A stretch of 64,000 nt of DNA from Ophiosphaerella korrae (GCA_028456385.1 JALNQF010000046.1:210837-274836); one strand, 5' to 3'; positions 20,656-32,767 are shown, counted from the stretch's first letter. Numbers and translations: made by a program. Notes: a model not told the origin generated them from the letters alone.

Positions 20656-21943
20656 AGGCTGGTGAGGTTGGGAGAAGGTCCAGTGGGGATTTGGAAGGCT
20701 TGGAGAAGATTTGGAAGGTCCGGTGGGCTTACGCTTGTGCGGATTTACTGGGTATCTTGCTCAAGAATGTGGCGCATTCGATGTGTTTTGTTATGATGTG
20801 TATCATCAAATTTACGCACTAATGATTGAGAGAGATTCGACAGGCCTCTGAGAAGATCGCGCCCTGCAGACTTGTAGGTTCCTTTTTTTTCTTTTGGCAG
20901 GATCGCCCAGCCTGCGTGTGATCGCAACTTTTATTCGATGCCAGGACTGAAGAGTCTCCCTGCATGTCTACCGATCATCGGGTCTCCTCTGCATGAAATT
21001 GCAGCCACAACTTACGTGCATGCTCCAGTTTCCAAAGTGGCGCGCCTCAGAAAAGCACGTGTTCAAAATTTGGTGGTCGAGGTGAGAAGGCGGCTGACAG
21101 GGCGCTTTCTTGTCTTGCGAATCCGGTGAAATGGCTGTGTGCCTTCCACTCCTGCCACTGTGTTGAATTATTGTTTGATAAATTTGGCTGTTGCAAGTTT
21201 GCACCTTGGAAACTTGCGGCCAACTTTTGAACCCCTTACTCTACCGGTACCTACCGGTATGCTAAGCATGTACTTTTTACACGCGCGGGGATCCCCTGTC
21301 GTTACCATTTATACGCATAACCGATCGCGATTGGCGGACATAACAGCAATAAGGCTAACAACTATTCGATTGGCCAAAACACAAAATCCTTAGATCCATG
21401 CGAATCCGATGAACATGGTTCATCAACATGCATAGAAGCGCCACAGGGGACATAGTGAAGCGAGACGGCAAGGCATACTTGAGTGCCTATGTGCGGTTTT
21501 CTCTCCCACGAGACACTTACCTGGTTGCTAAGAGCACTGGAAATGAACGAGCGTTTTTTGTACTTGGCTTGTAGCTTTGTCTGTTACTGTTTCTTTCACA
21601 ACCTACACATCCATTACGTCTCACCGGAAATACCATGGTACCTGATTGGTACCAGAAGCGCCCGAAAGTTGAGCCTTCAGCGCTTGGACCTATGCAGCAT
21701 GCCGGAGGTCAATTAGATTAGGCTACGCCCCGTCGAATCACCTTTCTTTGTGGGTAGAACTAACCCATTGTGTCAGTCTTGATGACGGCTTTGACAAACC
21801 TTGCCGAGTGACAATTTGGTCCTTTGTCTTTATATGCCTTGATTGTCCCCTTGCGATTACATACATGACCCACTACTTTAACTCGTCATGTACACGTCCC
21901 ATTGAAACCTTTCGTTGCCCATCACTCGAAGTCCGTATACATA
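20656..21943. other. Intergenic, 1.3 kb
   Basis: No supported gene. A short symmetrical element with two ACCGGTA-type motifs occurs at about 21242-21260. The small open frames on both strands have no family resemblance or splice support. Confidence 0.55.
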
Positions 21944-22678
21944 TCACCTACGGAAAGCCCACAAGGCCGCGATACGCATGATCGACGTTGGAGAACGGTG
22001 AAAATGGTGTATGGTGACAGGGATAAACCCTACAGCGACAACAATACCAAACATATACAAAGGAGATCTCGATGCCATCACACTCCATAGGCTCTGTCCG
22101 GATGGCGTGTCCTCACGCCAGGGCTTAGTCCGTTTTGCCTCCTGACGGGTATCAACATTCTGCCACTCCAGATCGACCGAGTCCGAGGGTGGAGGATCAA
22201 CATCGATTGTATGCTCTTCATTTCTGGCAAATTGTTTCTTAACTAAGAAGGGTTAGCGACGACTTTACTGCATAGCAACAGCCACCTATCCACTTACTCC
22301 ATTGTGGGCCCTCGGGCGACATGACGAAAGATCTGGCTTCTGCTTCCCACATCACCCTATTGTTAAATTCATGCTGAAGCCTGGCCAATATCTCTATATT
22401 TGCCTGTTTCCTTTCGTTGAAGGTGGCGGTAGACTCCCAAGCAGGCCATTCTGAGAGCTTTCCATCTATAGCGAAGATCAGATCAATCATGGGCCATTTG
22501 TCAGGCCCAGTAAGACCCCGGAAGAACTGTTTTACATATGCCTTATGGCGGGACGTGGATTTTACTATCAAAAGTCAGCCTCATCATTCGCCCTAAACAA
22601 GCGTCGTTCAACTCCTGGAGCAACACCTATTGGCCGCTCAACCCTAGTCCAATTGATCGACGTCGGGGTCGAGGCCAT
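21944..22678 (-). CDS. Hypothetical protein with one C-terminal membrane segment
   Basis: I assembled this from three exons, 22627-22678, 22298-22564 and 21944-22242. Introns are 22565-22626 (GTGTTG donor, CTGAC branch) and 22243-22297 (GTAAGT). Phases agree and yield 205 residues. It starts MASTPTSINWTRVERP, continues RHKAYVKQFFRGLTGPDKW and NERKQANIEILARLQHEFNN, then a charged stretch DVDPPPSDSVDLEWQ, and ends with a likely membrane segment SPLYMFGIVVAVGFIPVTI plus a basic end. No signal peptide is seen, which would suit a tail-anchored or organelle membrane protein. I do not recognise the family. The first donor is weak, so the first 17 residues are the least certain. A TATAAAAG box lies only 20 bp upstream of the ATG, so the true start may be downstream. 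Confidence 0.55.
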
Positions 22679-24124
22679 GGCAATGGCTCCCTCTCCTTTT
22701 ATAGCAGCCACCCCTTCCCTCGAGCGCCATTGCAGGCTTCTCTACCCTTTTATGCCATCGCCACGATGTGAGCCGTCGAGGAACAAGGCTCAAAGCCCGG
22801 GACTTCCCGCCATATCCTGTTATGTTCCTCCTCGGCCGAAGGTGTGAAAATTACTCACTTGTAGAGGGTTCGAGGTAATAACCCGGCATACCGGCTATTG
22901 AGTCTGTAGTCATCGGGATGACGTGTATACGCGGGGAAGGATGTAGACGGGAACGAAGATTTGGTGGTGTAGTTCTCGTAACCGTGCACCCAATGTCTGC
23001 TTCAACAGAACCTGATACGTAAGGTTCCGGAGAAACATCCGGGGAGCTGAAGGCTAAGTGCCCAGAAATGGAGCAATGGAGCCGTAGCAACTCAACGCAG
23101 TATGCTGGGATATACTGCGATGCTTTGTGCCGTATCCTTGGTAAGATTGGTTAGGTGCTGAACAGCTCTCCCCTTAAGATAGGCAGTTATTTGTTTTCTG
23201 ACTAACTGATTAAAGGTTTAGAACATCGGGGCGCCTCATCATCACAATTCCACATGACCCTGCAAGCGGCCTGAGCTTAGACCACGCCACTATCCATTAG
23301 GAGATTGTGCATGCAAAAGATTTTATGAAAATCTAGGAGCGCTCCATCTATCACCTTCACGCCTATCATCGAGAGCACGACGCAAAGAAAGAGCAGGCTC
23401 TCTGGATGTTTCTCTCCCAACTCTGATGTGCGGGATTCATCCGACTCATTGGAAGTCCCGCCAGCGCACGTGCACCTGAATTACCATGCTAAATGACAAG
23501 ACTAATGATAAAAACGAGCTGAGATCTGTATTACAATCAGCCCCGGCAGATTTAAAGTCCTGATTGGAATCGCGTAGCAGAAAGAGCTCCTTTGCCTGGA
23601 ATCAATAAAACCACAAACCCTGGTGGGGACGACGACCCTCAATTGGAAACGCAGCCAACCGCGGCAAATATAAGGATCAACTTGCTGTGCTGAACATTAT
23701 TAAGCCTCAAAGCAAGCTAATGTTGCTAGAATATTGACCCCTTGGGTTTCCAGACTTTATTATTATACAAGGCCAAGATGTTTCAGCTAAGATGATTCTA
23801 CATATCCATTTTCTTTTTGGAGGCACAAGAGGATACTTAATTACGAGCAGGTTGCCGATATATGGTGCAATACCATACAAGCATAGATAGAAGCTGAACA
23901 CTAATGACAGTCAAAAATTCATATCAGACATGCAGGACAAACTTCAACTTCGAACTAGAATTGCAACGCACCCAGACTTTTTTTTTTAACAACGTACTTT
24001 GGTTTCCAAACTTCTGTAGCAGAGCCTCAATCTCTCACAATGATACTGAGCGGCATAGACGCTCTTTCGCATACATTGAGTGTCGAACTTTCAACTCCAC
24101 CCCCTAAACTTTCATAACACATGG
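22679..24124. other. Intergenic, 1.4 kb
   Basis: No supported gene. A minus-strand frame at 22851-23090 ends in a good GTGAGT donor but has no convincing partner exon. The rest is featureless. Confidence 0.5.
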
Positions 24125-25756
24125 CTATTCCAATTGGATCTGCAGCCTTCTAACCAAGGACTCTAGATCATCGTCTTGAGTGACTCCAAACTCTGCGACT
24201 CGAAAGAGCATACCACAGGCCGACATTGGTTGTGTGGCTTGATCTCCAAACCAATCCCAAGCCAACCGCACCTTCTCTCGGTGCGCACTAGTGACATTTT
24301 CTTCTTTTCCTCTTAGTAAGAAATTCCACCTTTGAGGATCCTTGAGCACGAATTGTAGGCTGGCTCTGTTCATTGACGGCCTACCGTGTCCTACCCTGTC
24401 TGTCATATTCAAGCTCTTCGCAAGGAATTCATTCGCTGTCTCGACTTTGCCCGCAAAAGTTTGGAGTAAGGCCAGTGCATTAATCATAATCAAGCATCGA
24501 TTGGACGATGGGTTTACACTAGTAGGTTGTTTCGACGTCGTCCCCGCAAGCAGTTGATATATAAGACAGAATGGAGCCAAGAGGCCTCTCGGTGGCACAA
24601 AAGGTGGGTTAAACGACGATGTGATCTTATTGAACTTTTTAGATGGGTCATTTGGGTAGCCAACGCCTTTGAGGGCCTCTCTCACAGCCAAGGGATAATT
24701 TTCATTCCGTTTGACCAGGAAGTCAAACAGAACATCAACGCCCTCTGACTTGAAGTCGTTTTGATACCTAGAGATGCTTTTCTCTCTCCTCTGTTCAACG
24801 TATTCATCTTCATTATCTTCATGGTCTGTGATTTGAAGAATGTCGATGTTGCGAAGGAACGTTCCAAATTCATCTCGGTGGAGGATTCTCGCGCATGTTC
24901 GTTTATTGACCGACTCAAAAAACTGTTCCAAGAGAAGGTCACCTGAAGATACGAGACCGCGAAGTGAGTCTAGAATTCTTTGTTCCTCTCTGGTAGGCGT
25001 TCCAAAAGCCTCCTGCTTGTACCATGCATCATGCCCTGCTTCAGCCCAAGCATGTGTCAGTGCCGACATGACTTGTATTTCGACCTTATCAGTCTCTCGC
25101 CAACCATATCTGCCCTTGGCCGTCAAACCATTGTGTTCTTGCTCCATTGTGGCACGATAATGATCAGCTTCGTAACCCAGGTGTTTTGGGATGTACTTAA
25201 CAGCTGACTTCTTCCCTTGCTTTCCAATTTTTGGTATTCCTGGATTCTCACACGATGGTTTAAACATTTCAATATTTACCACTGAAGGCTTCAGCATGGT
25301 GCTCGATCCGACTGACGCCACATGATCAATGGCCGGCATTGAGACCGTTCCAGTATGCTGTACAAGCCGAACGTCTTTCCAAATCGACACAATTTTTTCT
25401 TCTACGTGTTTACGCTGTTCATCATTTGGAGTATATAGAATTATCCTGACACCAGCAAAATCTGGTATGTCTGCCCAGATGTCTGCCGACGTCTTGTATT
25501 TCTTGGTAGCGTTTCTCATCCTCAGTTTTTCGCGAAGGCTTTTCTCTTCCTTTGCTCGACATGTGACTTTCGCATGAACCTTTTGCCCGTCTGGAGCTGC
25601 CAGTGCAAGTTGTTCGTCCAAGAGATCCTTGGCTCTCTGGGCAACCTGCTCGTAGTGACCGAGGTGGTAATCTCGTGTGAGAAATTCTTCTATGACACAA
25701 TAAACTTTTTCATGAGAGCTGCCTTCTCGGAGCTCTTCTTGTTTGATGGGGCTCAT
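24125..25756 (-). CDS. RelA/SpoT synthetase-domain protein
   Basis: A 543-residue intronless frame starts at the only N-terminal ATG, 25756. Residues about 30-250 match the RelA/SpoT nucleotide pyrophosphokinase domain: the basic helix RAKEEKSLREKL, KYKTSADIWADIPDFAGVRI with the metal Asp (D99), GYEADHYRATM with the base-stacking Tyr (Y200) and Arg, and KVEIQVMSALTHAWAEAGHD with the catalytic Glu (E226). There is no HD hydrolase, TGS or ACT domain, so it resembles a single-domain synthetase with a long helical C-terminal part of unknown type. In bacteria such enzymes move pyrophosphate from ATP to GTP/GDP or, in toxic versions, to ATP or tRNA. Whether the fungal form makes (p)ppGpp is unknown. 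It is divergent from a CorA-like gene. Confidence 0.85.
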   Translation of the reverse strand: MSPIKQEELREGSSHEKVYCVIEEFLTRDYHLGHYEQVAQRAKDLLDEQLALAAPDGQKVHAKVTCRAKEEKSLREKLRMRNATKKYKTSADIWADIPDFAGVRIILYTPNDEQRKHVEEKIVSIWKDVRLVQHTGTVSMPAIDHVASVGSSTMLKPSVVNIEMFKPSCENPGIPKIGKQGKKSAVKYIPKHLGYEADHYRATMEQEHNGLTAKGRYGWRETDKVEIQVMSALTHAWAEAGHDAWYKQEAFGTPTREEQRILDSLRGLVSSGDLLLEQFFESVNKRTCARILHRDEFGTFLRNIDILQITDHEDNEDEYVEQRREKSISRYQNDFKSEGVDVLFDFLVKRNENYPLAVREALKGVGYPNDPSKKFNKITSSFNPPFVPPRGLLAPFCLIYQLLAGTTSKQPTSVNPSSNRCLIMINALALLQTFAGKVETANEFLAKSLNMTDRVGHGRPSMNRASLQFVLKDPQRWNFLLRGKEENVTSAHREKVRLAWDWFGDQATQPMSACGMLFRVAEFGVTQDDDLESLVRRLQIQLE

Positions 25757-26456
25757 GGTGGTGTAATGAAGAACTGCGCTGGCTGTTACTATACTAAGAC
25801 TTGTGAGCCAAAATCTCGAGGTTACACAGCGAGGGAGATATACGTTCAGGTCTTTACGAACCAAGTCTTTTGATACTTTACGTTAAATAGGGGCGTCTAT
25901 CTCTGGTGGTCACTTGAATCTTTGTTGTTTTCAACGATACGTAAGGCTCTTTAAGTAGATTATGTGCGCAATCCCCTCGCCAGCAAGGCTGTGGGCTGAG
26001 ATAGACATGATACCCATCGAACCGAGCCCAAAGCAGTGACACTTGCGCCATGTCCGCTCAACTTCTGACATGCAGCATAGCCTGGAAGAGGGCTGTGACA
26101 GCTCATGCTATCATTGGGTGTATCGCCCTGAAGTAGCGGTGATTGAAATTGTCGTGGCAGGAGGACCTCGGGCAGCGACGCTCAAGGAGGCTATGACTGC
26201 ATGCTTCCATACAATGGCTTATGTCAAAGGGATGTTAAAACCTATGATTCGTTATAAAGGTTTTCTTAGAGACTTGTGCAGGTGGAAACTGACGACTTAA
26301 ATCTGCCACGTAGTCACCGACGCTAGCCTTATCAGGGCATCATGCATATCATTATTCTCATTCTCAGCCTCAACTTTTTTCGGTAATAATTATGTGCATG
26401 TTTACTCGATGGAATTTACCAAGCATTGTTCGTGTTTGCCTTTATTTTATTTCTGG
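25757..26456. promoter_or_regulatory. Divergent intergenic region, RelA/SpoT and CorA-like genes
   Basis: These 700 bp between the two start codons must hold both promoters. A CTTTAAGTAG stretch occurs near 25948. No other gene is supported; the frame at 26043-26300 has no family resemblance. Confidence 0.45.
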
Positions 26457-28186
26457 ATGATGTCGACCTTTGTTGTCAGTAACTCGCCTGCAACACAATA
26501 TTATGCGCCACATCCATCATACAAAAACTACGTACATTCTCTATGTTCGCATAATCCATCTCTCGTTACACTTTATGAATTTCTTTCGCGAAAAGTAACT
26601 CAGAACTATCCTTGTCGTTTTGCTGCCCTGGACTTCCGAACAGGGCTACTTTCTCCTGTCTCACGCCACATTGTTGATTTTAACCATCTGCGCCAAGAAC
26701 TGTACAAAAGGAATGATACAACCGACGGTGGTGAATGGGATAATGTGGATCATCCCTTAGAAGGCCGGATGTTGATTATTGAGGATCTAACGGTCGAGTT
26801 AATTGAGTGTCTGGGTTCTATGGTATGCTTGACATGTTCCTATGGGTATTCCTGTATTCTTATTTTTAACTCAGCATTGAAATCTTAGGGGAAAAAAAAA
26901 CAGCTGAAGCTAACTTTTTTAAGCTCGATATAGATCCAATATTCTTTGCAACACATTTGAGTACAGTGTATCGAACTGATAGACATCATCCAACGCCAGA
27001 CGAGGCTACTTTGCCGTCGCGATTGAAATACAAAAATTACATCAATATTTCCTATCACCGCCCAGTAACAGCTGACCGAGATTGTGCCTATGGCAATAGA
27101 TTTGTTCGAGCTACTGCCATAGACCGCAAACTGATATTCCTACAATCTTCCGTGATTGGCCTTGCTCAACACCATGCATCCATAATCAAGATCGAGAAAC
27201 ATGACGACTTCTGGCTAAGTAAGCTTTTTTTAAGTTCGACCTATGTCATTGTGACTAACAAACTCACAGCACTTATACTCGTTGATCCCCCACTTTCCGA
27301 GAAGCATTTCGTTTCTGGACACAAAGACAACCCACACTACAAGGTTAAGCTGAACCTAAGGCCATTTTTAGGTCACTACGAAAACTTCGCGGACCTTCCT
27401 AAGTTCTCTGAAAATTGGCAGTCCGCAAAATATCACGCACAAGGAGGGATGTTTGATGATTTGATCCAATACTGGCAGCAAGTCCCCTCCTGGTTCGACT
27501 CAGCCAACCCATCAGTTCAGTCACTAGCATACTATCCACTCCATATCGCGGCCGCAGAATGGGTCAAGTATACCGAGGTGATGCATACCTGCATTAAGCG
27601 TTTCGAGTATCATGGGAACCAACTACCAACACTAAGCAAATTTAATGAAGATCTGAAAGAACTTCAGAGTTGGCGGAGACGAAGCATACGCTCCCAGGAG
27701 AAATGCCAAGCTATCATTCGCCGGTTAAAAGCGCACAACTCGTCTGATCCTCAACAGCGCGCAGCCATGGGGACTCTATTGGAAGACTTCGAGGTTATAA
27801 ACAACAATATCAAAATAGCCGGTAACAGACTGGAGAATACATTGCCCATCGTAACCTCTTTAGTGCAGATTATCGATGCTCGGCAGTCGTTCGCAGAAAC
27901 AGCCAATATTCGTCGCCTGACTGTACTTGCATTGGTTTTCGTGCCGCTGGGCTATGTCGCAAACCTCTTCAGTATGAATCCATCAAATATGCCTGGGAGC
28001 GCGCATTTTTGGGTCTACTTTGTGGTCGCGATACCAGTCACAATTTTGGTGTTTATCGTCGCTCGACCACCGACTGCGGCTACGCGAAGGGCCTGGGCGT
28101 GTGTTTGTAGCAAGAAACGACGGGAGAGGCCGCAAAATTCGATCAAAATGGGTAACGGTATTGTACAAGCGGATATCGAGGCTTGA
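26457..28186 (+). CDS. CorA-like divalent-metal transporter family protein
   Basis: Exons 26457-26822, 26924-27218 and 27270-28186 give 525 residues. Introns are 26823-26923 and 27219-27269 (GTAAGC, GACTAAC branch; 51 nt, so an unspliced frame stays open). The N-terminal cytosolic part includes GRMLIIEDLTVELIECLGSM joined to LDIDPIFFATHLSTV. The C terminus is CorA-like: a long helix ending QIIDARQSFAETANIRRLTV, membrane segment LALVFVPLGYVANLFSMNPS, a short loop, then FWVYFVVAIPVTILVFIVA and a basic tail. The classical GMN selectivity motif is replaced by FSMN, as in many ascomycete CorA-like proteins, so magnesium transport is uncertain. The first ATG in frame is 26409; I chose 26457 to match the usual short N terminus. 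Confidence 0.83.
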
Positions 28187-28990
28187 ATGAGCAGGATTTG
28201 CATAGTCTATAGGGCGATCAGACTATGGAGAGATTGTATGATCATCGACACTGGTATTATTAGCAGCGTTTTACTTTAGCAATGATTTCGTCAAAATGTT
28301 TCCAGTATAAGATGGATCGACTGGATTGTAAGAATATGATCTTTAGTAATCCAATTTTTTCGAGTTCCTTAGCAATTCAGGCTCTACAAATTGCTATTTG
28401 GCAAACTTTCTTGTGTGTAAGAGCAGGTAATCACCACAGTTGGATTCGATAACGCAGCTGACAGCCTTGGTGGCACAATGTCAGCTCATCCCGATCGCTC
28501 GGCCTGATCAAGATCTTGTCAGTCGTGCCGTCCATCCATACGCCGTTCCATCATCGCATCTAAAAACAAATCTGTATCCGTTACCAGCAATCTTCTAAGC
28601 GGCTTCTCGGTTGGATGAGAGATATTACTAATGATTGCCTCAAACTTGAGAAATCTTAGAATGCAATACACTAACCGGAGCCGGAAATTAATCTATGCTC
28701 CGTGCCGCCTACAAGCCTTGACTCGCACGGCAATGACTCTAGCACGGACACTGTCACCCACAAAAAAACAAAACACTCTCATGTGAGAAGCTTACCATAA
28801 GGCGACGTCATATCTCAGAAGTCTGTTAATCATTAGCACAATCTGTTGACACATACATTTGTTGCGACCGTCGGTGTGGAATGAAGAAGCATCAACGAGA
28901 TAGAACCAGATGAAACAGACCTTTATAAAAGCAGGTAGGATTGCTCCTTTATACCAGCGTAATAGCAACATCCCCGCTTACTTACCTAAA
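28187..28990. other. Intergenic
   Basis: About 800 bp with no supported gene or RNA. It covers the 3' flank of the CorA-like gene and the upstream side of the HD-domain pseudogene. Confidence 0.55.
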
Positions 28991-29485
28991 ATGAAGTTAT
29001 CAACCATCACCACACCACTCAGCCTTGCACACCACGCATCCCGTAATATCGCCAGCATCGCCGTACCAGATACACCCACAATTCGCAAAGCCATCGACTG
29101 CGCGCGGCAAAACAACGATGCGTGGAGTGGGATGAGAATCGGGTACAGCTGGTCTGGGACGTCATAGCCCTGTACGCGATGGTCGACATTGCGCTGCATT
29201 TTCGGGCTCTGATTGTTGTGCTGGCTGTGAGCACTGGGGCGGAGTTGTTTAGTCCCAATGTCACGCTTGCTACTTTGGGGGCCTACAAGGGTTGCGGCGA
29301 CGATGGAGGAGTGAGATGCTATCAATAAGGAGTTTCCAAGGAAGGGGATTTGGAGCCATGTGAAGGATACATTGGTGGGCCTTTATCGGACGAAGCGGAA
29401 TAGGACGTATGAGACATTTGTGGCGGACTGGGGTGAGAAGTATTTGAAGGATGAAGGGTACTCACAGGGGGCGGAGGGGAATTGA
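28991..29485 (+). pseudogene. HD-domain (cyanamide hydratase-like) protein, HD core deleted
   Basis: The ATG at 28991 opens MKLSTITTPLSLAHHAS and then VPDTPTIRKAIDCARQNNDA, the usual N terminus of a fungal HD-domain family. At about 29120 the frame jumps to VEWDENRVQLVWDVIALYAM, which normally lies about 100 residues further on. The part that should hold the metal-binding His and HD residues is missing. A second shift near 29313 leads to DAINKEFPRKGIWSHVKDTL and YETFVADWGEKYLKDEGYS before the stop at 29483-29485. Intact relatives are metal-dependent phosphohydrolases or hydratases. With the core gone and two frame changes, no activity is expected. The family is recognised from conserved phrases, not from a search. 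Confidence 0.68.
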
Positions 29486-30379
29486 TAAGATTAAAAGAGA
29501 TAAGGGAATAACGTGGAAATAGGCTTGGCATTCATACTTCAATGTAGGAGAGCACTGGGTACGTCTTTAGCCTAGCTATTGCGATGGAAAGGAAAGATGC
29601 ATAATGGAATAACGCGGACATTGGTCAGTAGCTAATGCAGTGACTCACAATAATAAGACTATGCTTTGAATTATCACGTATGCGCTCTTGGCGCAGACGT
29701 TTGAAATTGTTGACTTGATAATGCTAAATGGTCATTCGTGCTGTGTCCGCAGTGAATGTTAAAATCAAAGAGCTTCATAGCATCACCCTGCGGTTAGGTA
29801 AGGTACCGGGCTGTTGCTCGCGTAGCGGCTACATACGAACAATACCCTCACAAGCCCGGCAACTAACCGGTCAGCCTGCATCCTTACCTCGCGAACAATC
29901 TAAATACCCATGCAAAATGTATTGACGATCGAATTTATCCCCGCAGGTAGTTACATAGCAATCTATCGGAGTATTGAAAATCTCCTGAAACGGAGAATTT
30001 CTTCACGACCTAATCCTGTCGATCTGCCGACCAATGTTGGTGTTGCGATTTGGGTGAGGTTGTGGTACATACGAGCAACAACGAGGCATGTTGGCGATTG
30101 CGGCATAGCTTCAGTCTTGGAGATCCCTTTCTAAAGGCAGGTGCGTTATTGAGCATATTCACATGCTGCAATATCCTGCAGGTTGGCGGTGTGGCATCGT
30201 AGGCCTCGGAGGGAGTTGATGAGCCCTGTAGTCGAGTATAAAAGCTCTGGTGTAACTCTAGATTGAGCTCGCTACCATTCAATTCAACAGTTCAAGACAG
30301 CTGTATAAATATTCTTGTTCGCCTAGGCTCCCTTTTTGATTTTGGCTTGGCCTAGACTCGCCGTACAGTTACATACACC
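29486..30379. other. Intergenic
   Basis: About 900 bp, including the promoter of the Bys1-like gene. Short frames here lack support. Confidence 0.55.
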
Positions 30380-30887
30380 ATGCGCTTTATTATCCCATGT
30401 CTTATTGCATTGGCAGCTTCGGTCTCGGCTGTAGGAAATGCGATCGTACTCAACAACTCTACAAGCACCATTTATGCTTGGGTAGTTGGCGGCTCAATTG
30501 GTCCTAGAATTACTATCGGCCCAGGTGCGTGTAGCCTATGCTCGGTTCGAGGCTCTTGACCAGCTGACGCAGCCAGGTGCCCTATACTTGGAACCACTTC
30601 GTCGCGACCCAAAAACCGGAGGCATTGCTATTAAAATCACGAAGGGGCCGGATGGATTGTTGAATGGAGAGCCACAGCAGGTCTTTGCGTACAATCTTGA
30701 CCGAGAACAAGTCTGGTATGATCTTAGTTCTGTCTATGGTGCTCCATTCATAGGAAATCGCGTCGAAGTCACGAGCACCACTGGAAGTCCTATTATTTGG
30801 CCCAAAGGAACTCATCCAGGGGGCAACCAGGTCAAGGTTACACGGAGTGATGAGAATATATGGTTTACGGTGTATGGCAATGAGTAG
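30380..30887 (+). CDS. Bys1-domain small secreted protein
   Basis: Exons 30380-30524 and 30577-30887 (intron 30525-30576, GTGCGT donor, acceptor GCCAG) give 151 residues. Signal peptide MRFIIPCLIALAASVSA is followed by GNAIVLNNSTSTIYAWVVGG, IGPRITIGPGALYLEPLRRD, TGGIAIKITKGPDGL, QVFAYNLDREQVWYDLSSVYG and IIWPKGTHPGGNQVKVTRS. This is the pattern of the Blastomyces yeast-phase-specific (Bys1) family, small secreted thaumatin-like beta proteins. Their biochemical role is unknown; several are induced in morphogenesis or on the host. Unlike many relatives, the mature form shows no paired Cys. The acceptor choice is fixed by phase. Confidence 0.85.
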
Positions 30888-32767
30888 ATTTTGAGACAAC
30901 GTCGACTGGATGGAATGATTGTTGGGGCTTAGTTGTGTCATGTTGGAAGAGAGGTATTTATACAATAAAAGACGTTTCTAGCTTGTCTGTCAGCGAATAT
31001 ACTGATATCTCTATGCACGCAAAAAAGTGCAAGCGTTGTTTTAAGACTTGTGTATCGAGTGATGTACTCGAAATCAACAGACAGCCACTAGGTAGCGTTG
31101 CTTGTTTCTGTCTACGCCGTTGCTTGAACCACTTGTCTTGGGGCGATACTCTCTGTGATGCAGAGTGTTTGGCGTCATCATCATCGCGTCATATCGACTG
31201 AACGGCACGACCAGCACAACTACCAATACCATGGGCTGGGAATGAAAGCCCGACTAGCTACATGCCTTAGCAGCTCTCCTTTGCCGACAATTCGAGCGAG
31301 GTGCGTGGGATCATCAGAGTCTGAGCGTATCTTGCTGCTGGACATGGTAGGGCTGGCGACACAGGCCATATCCCACGTGAGCGCAACAGCTCCTTCCGGA
31401 TGCAGTAGGTATCGAGAAGACCCAGTGTGGTGGTTGAGCGGGTGACGACGGCCGCGTGGGATGAAGCAAGCCCTGTCCTGAGAAAGAATTGGGTTCTCGG
31501 TTGCGGGGCCGTGCACGATCGACGCTGCTGGTGGCCAGCCCACACCTGACCTCATCCGTCGCCTGCACCATCTTCGCATGTTTGTTTGCAACTCCAGGCG
31601 CCTTGGTCACGCAGTATCTGTGGGGCGTCGAATATGGCCCGCTGTGTGCTCGTGGGGCACAGCCTGGATCCACGGGCGTTGCCTTCCGCCAGTGCGACGC
31701 CACCAAGTTATCCTTCAAGGCCGTGTCCGATTCTAGTGTCTTCTCGTCACCGCCACTACCGACGGGTTGCCAGGAATGCTGCTGCACCCTGCTTTCACCC
31801 GACGTGAGGGGGCGTGAACTGGAGGTTGGGTTGGGGCGCGCTTTGTGTCGCCTAGGCCCTGTCGCGCCAGCCAGCGGCGTGGTACGCGCAGCTGGCAGGG
31901 TGCCGGGCTGCCGCTGTTCATCACGTCGCTATGCTTCGTTTTGATGGCGTTATCACAAAGCCCCGTGTCGGCGCACAGTCACGGACAATCTCTGCTCAAG
32001 GCTGAGGCTGTTGGTGGGAATTCCCCTCCCCAGCCTCCCCAGCACCCAACCCAGCAGACATGGCTCAGTGCCATGCAAGGCCGATATCACGTCTTTAGCC
32101 GCTGTTTGTGCGCGCCCAGATAGATAGCAGTCCAGCTGCTGAGTCCTGGCAGCACTAAACGCTTTGTCCCCGCGTCAGGAACCCCATTCGGCTTTCTCCA
32201 TTGGTCCTGGCGCTCCTCGCATGTCGTCTCCCTGCAGCTTTCATTCGCTTCGTTTTCCCCAACGCATACGTGCAGCGTCCGTGTTGTCGACCGTCTACCC
32301 TAGTTAGCCCTGGGCCTCAATCCCACATGGCTGCCCGCTTCGGGGGCTCTTGGACACGGTTCGCCGCCAGACGCACCCCTCGCCATCCGCCAACGGCCTG
32401 CAGCCTGCGCGAAATGCATGACCACTCAACTCATCATTGGCCATCTTACAGCCCGGCCGAAGGCCCTGTATAGCTCGCTATGCCACTTGCCGCAAGTAGA
32501 ACCTTCCCGGGAAACGGATCATCCTTGGTACCACCTGTGGAGGGCCGATAATCTGGCCCCGCTGACGCCTAAATAAAAGTGTTGTCTTACCTCGACCAGC
32601 TGGACTACGTTTCATCGGCATCATTGCTGTTTTCTCTATCCTTCCCCTTCACTAGAAATGATCATCACCCCACTAACGCTTCGGCATTCCCCGCGTCTCA
32701 GAAGATCCCACTTAGATAAGATTACCCTTGCCCTGTTACCGACTCGACTCAAACATCTCACGTGGCC
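30888..32767. other. GC-richer intergenic region, 1.9 kb, upstream of the pseudokinase gene
   Basis: From about 31250 to 32560 the DNA is GC-richer than its flanks and frames stay open on both strands for 90-157 codons, which reflects composition. None resembles a known family. It probably holds a long promoter and 5' leader of the gene at 32768. An AATAAAAG box lies at about 32571. Confidence 0.5.

Noticed and set aside
21240..21262. Repeated ACCGGTA motifs
   Set aside because: Too short and isolated to support a regulatory call.
22851..23090. Minus-strand frame ending in a good GTGAGT donor
   Set aside because: No in-phase partner exon gave a recognisable or continuous protein; kept only as a possibility.
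31220..31944. Overlapping frames of 90-157 codons on both strands
   Set aside because: GC-richer DNA with few stops; no start context, splice pattern or family similarity.
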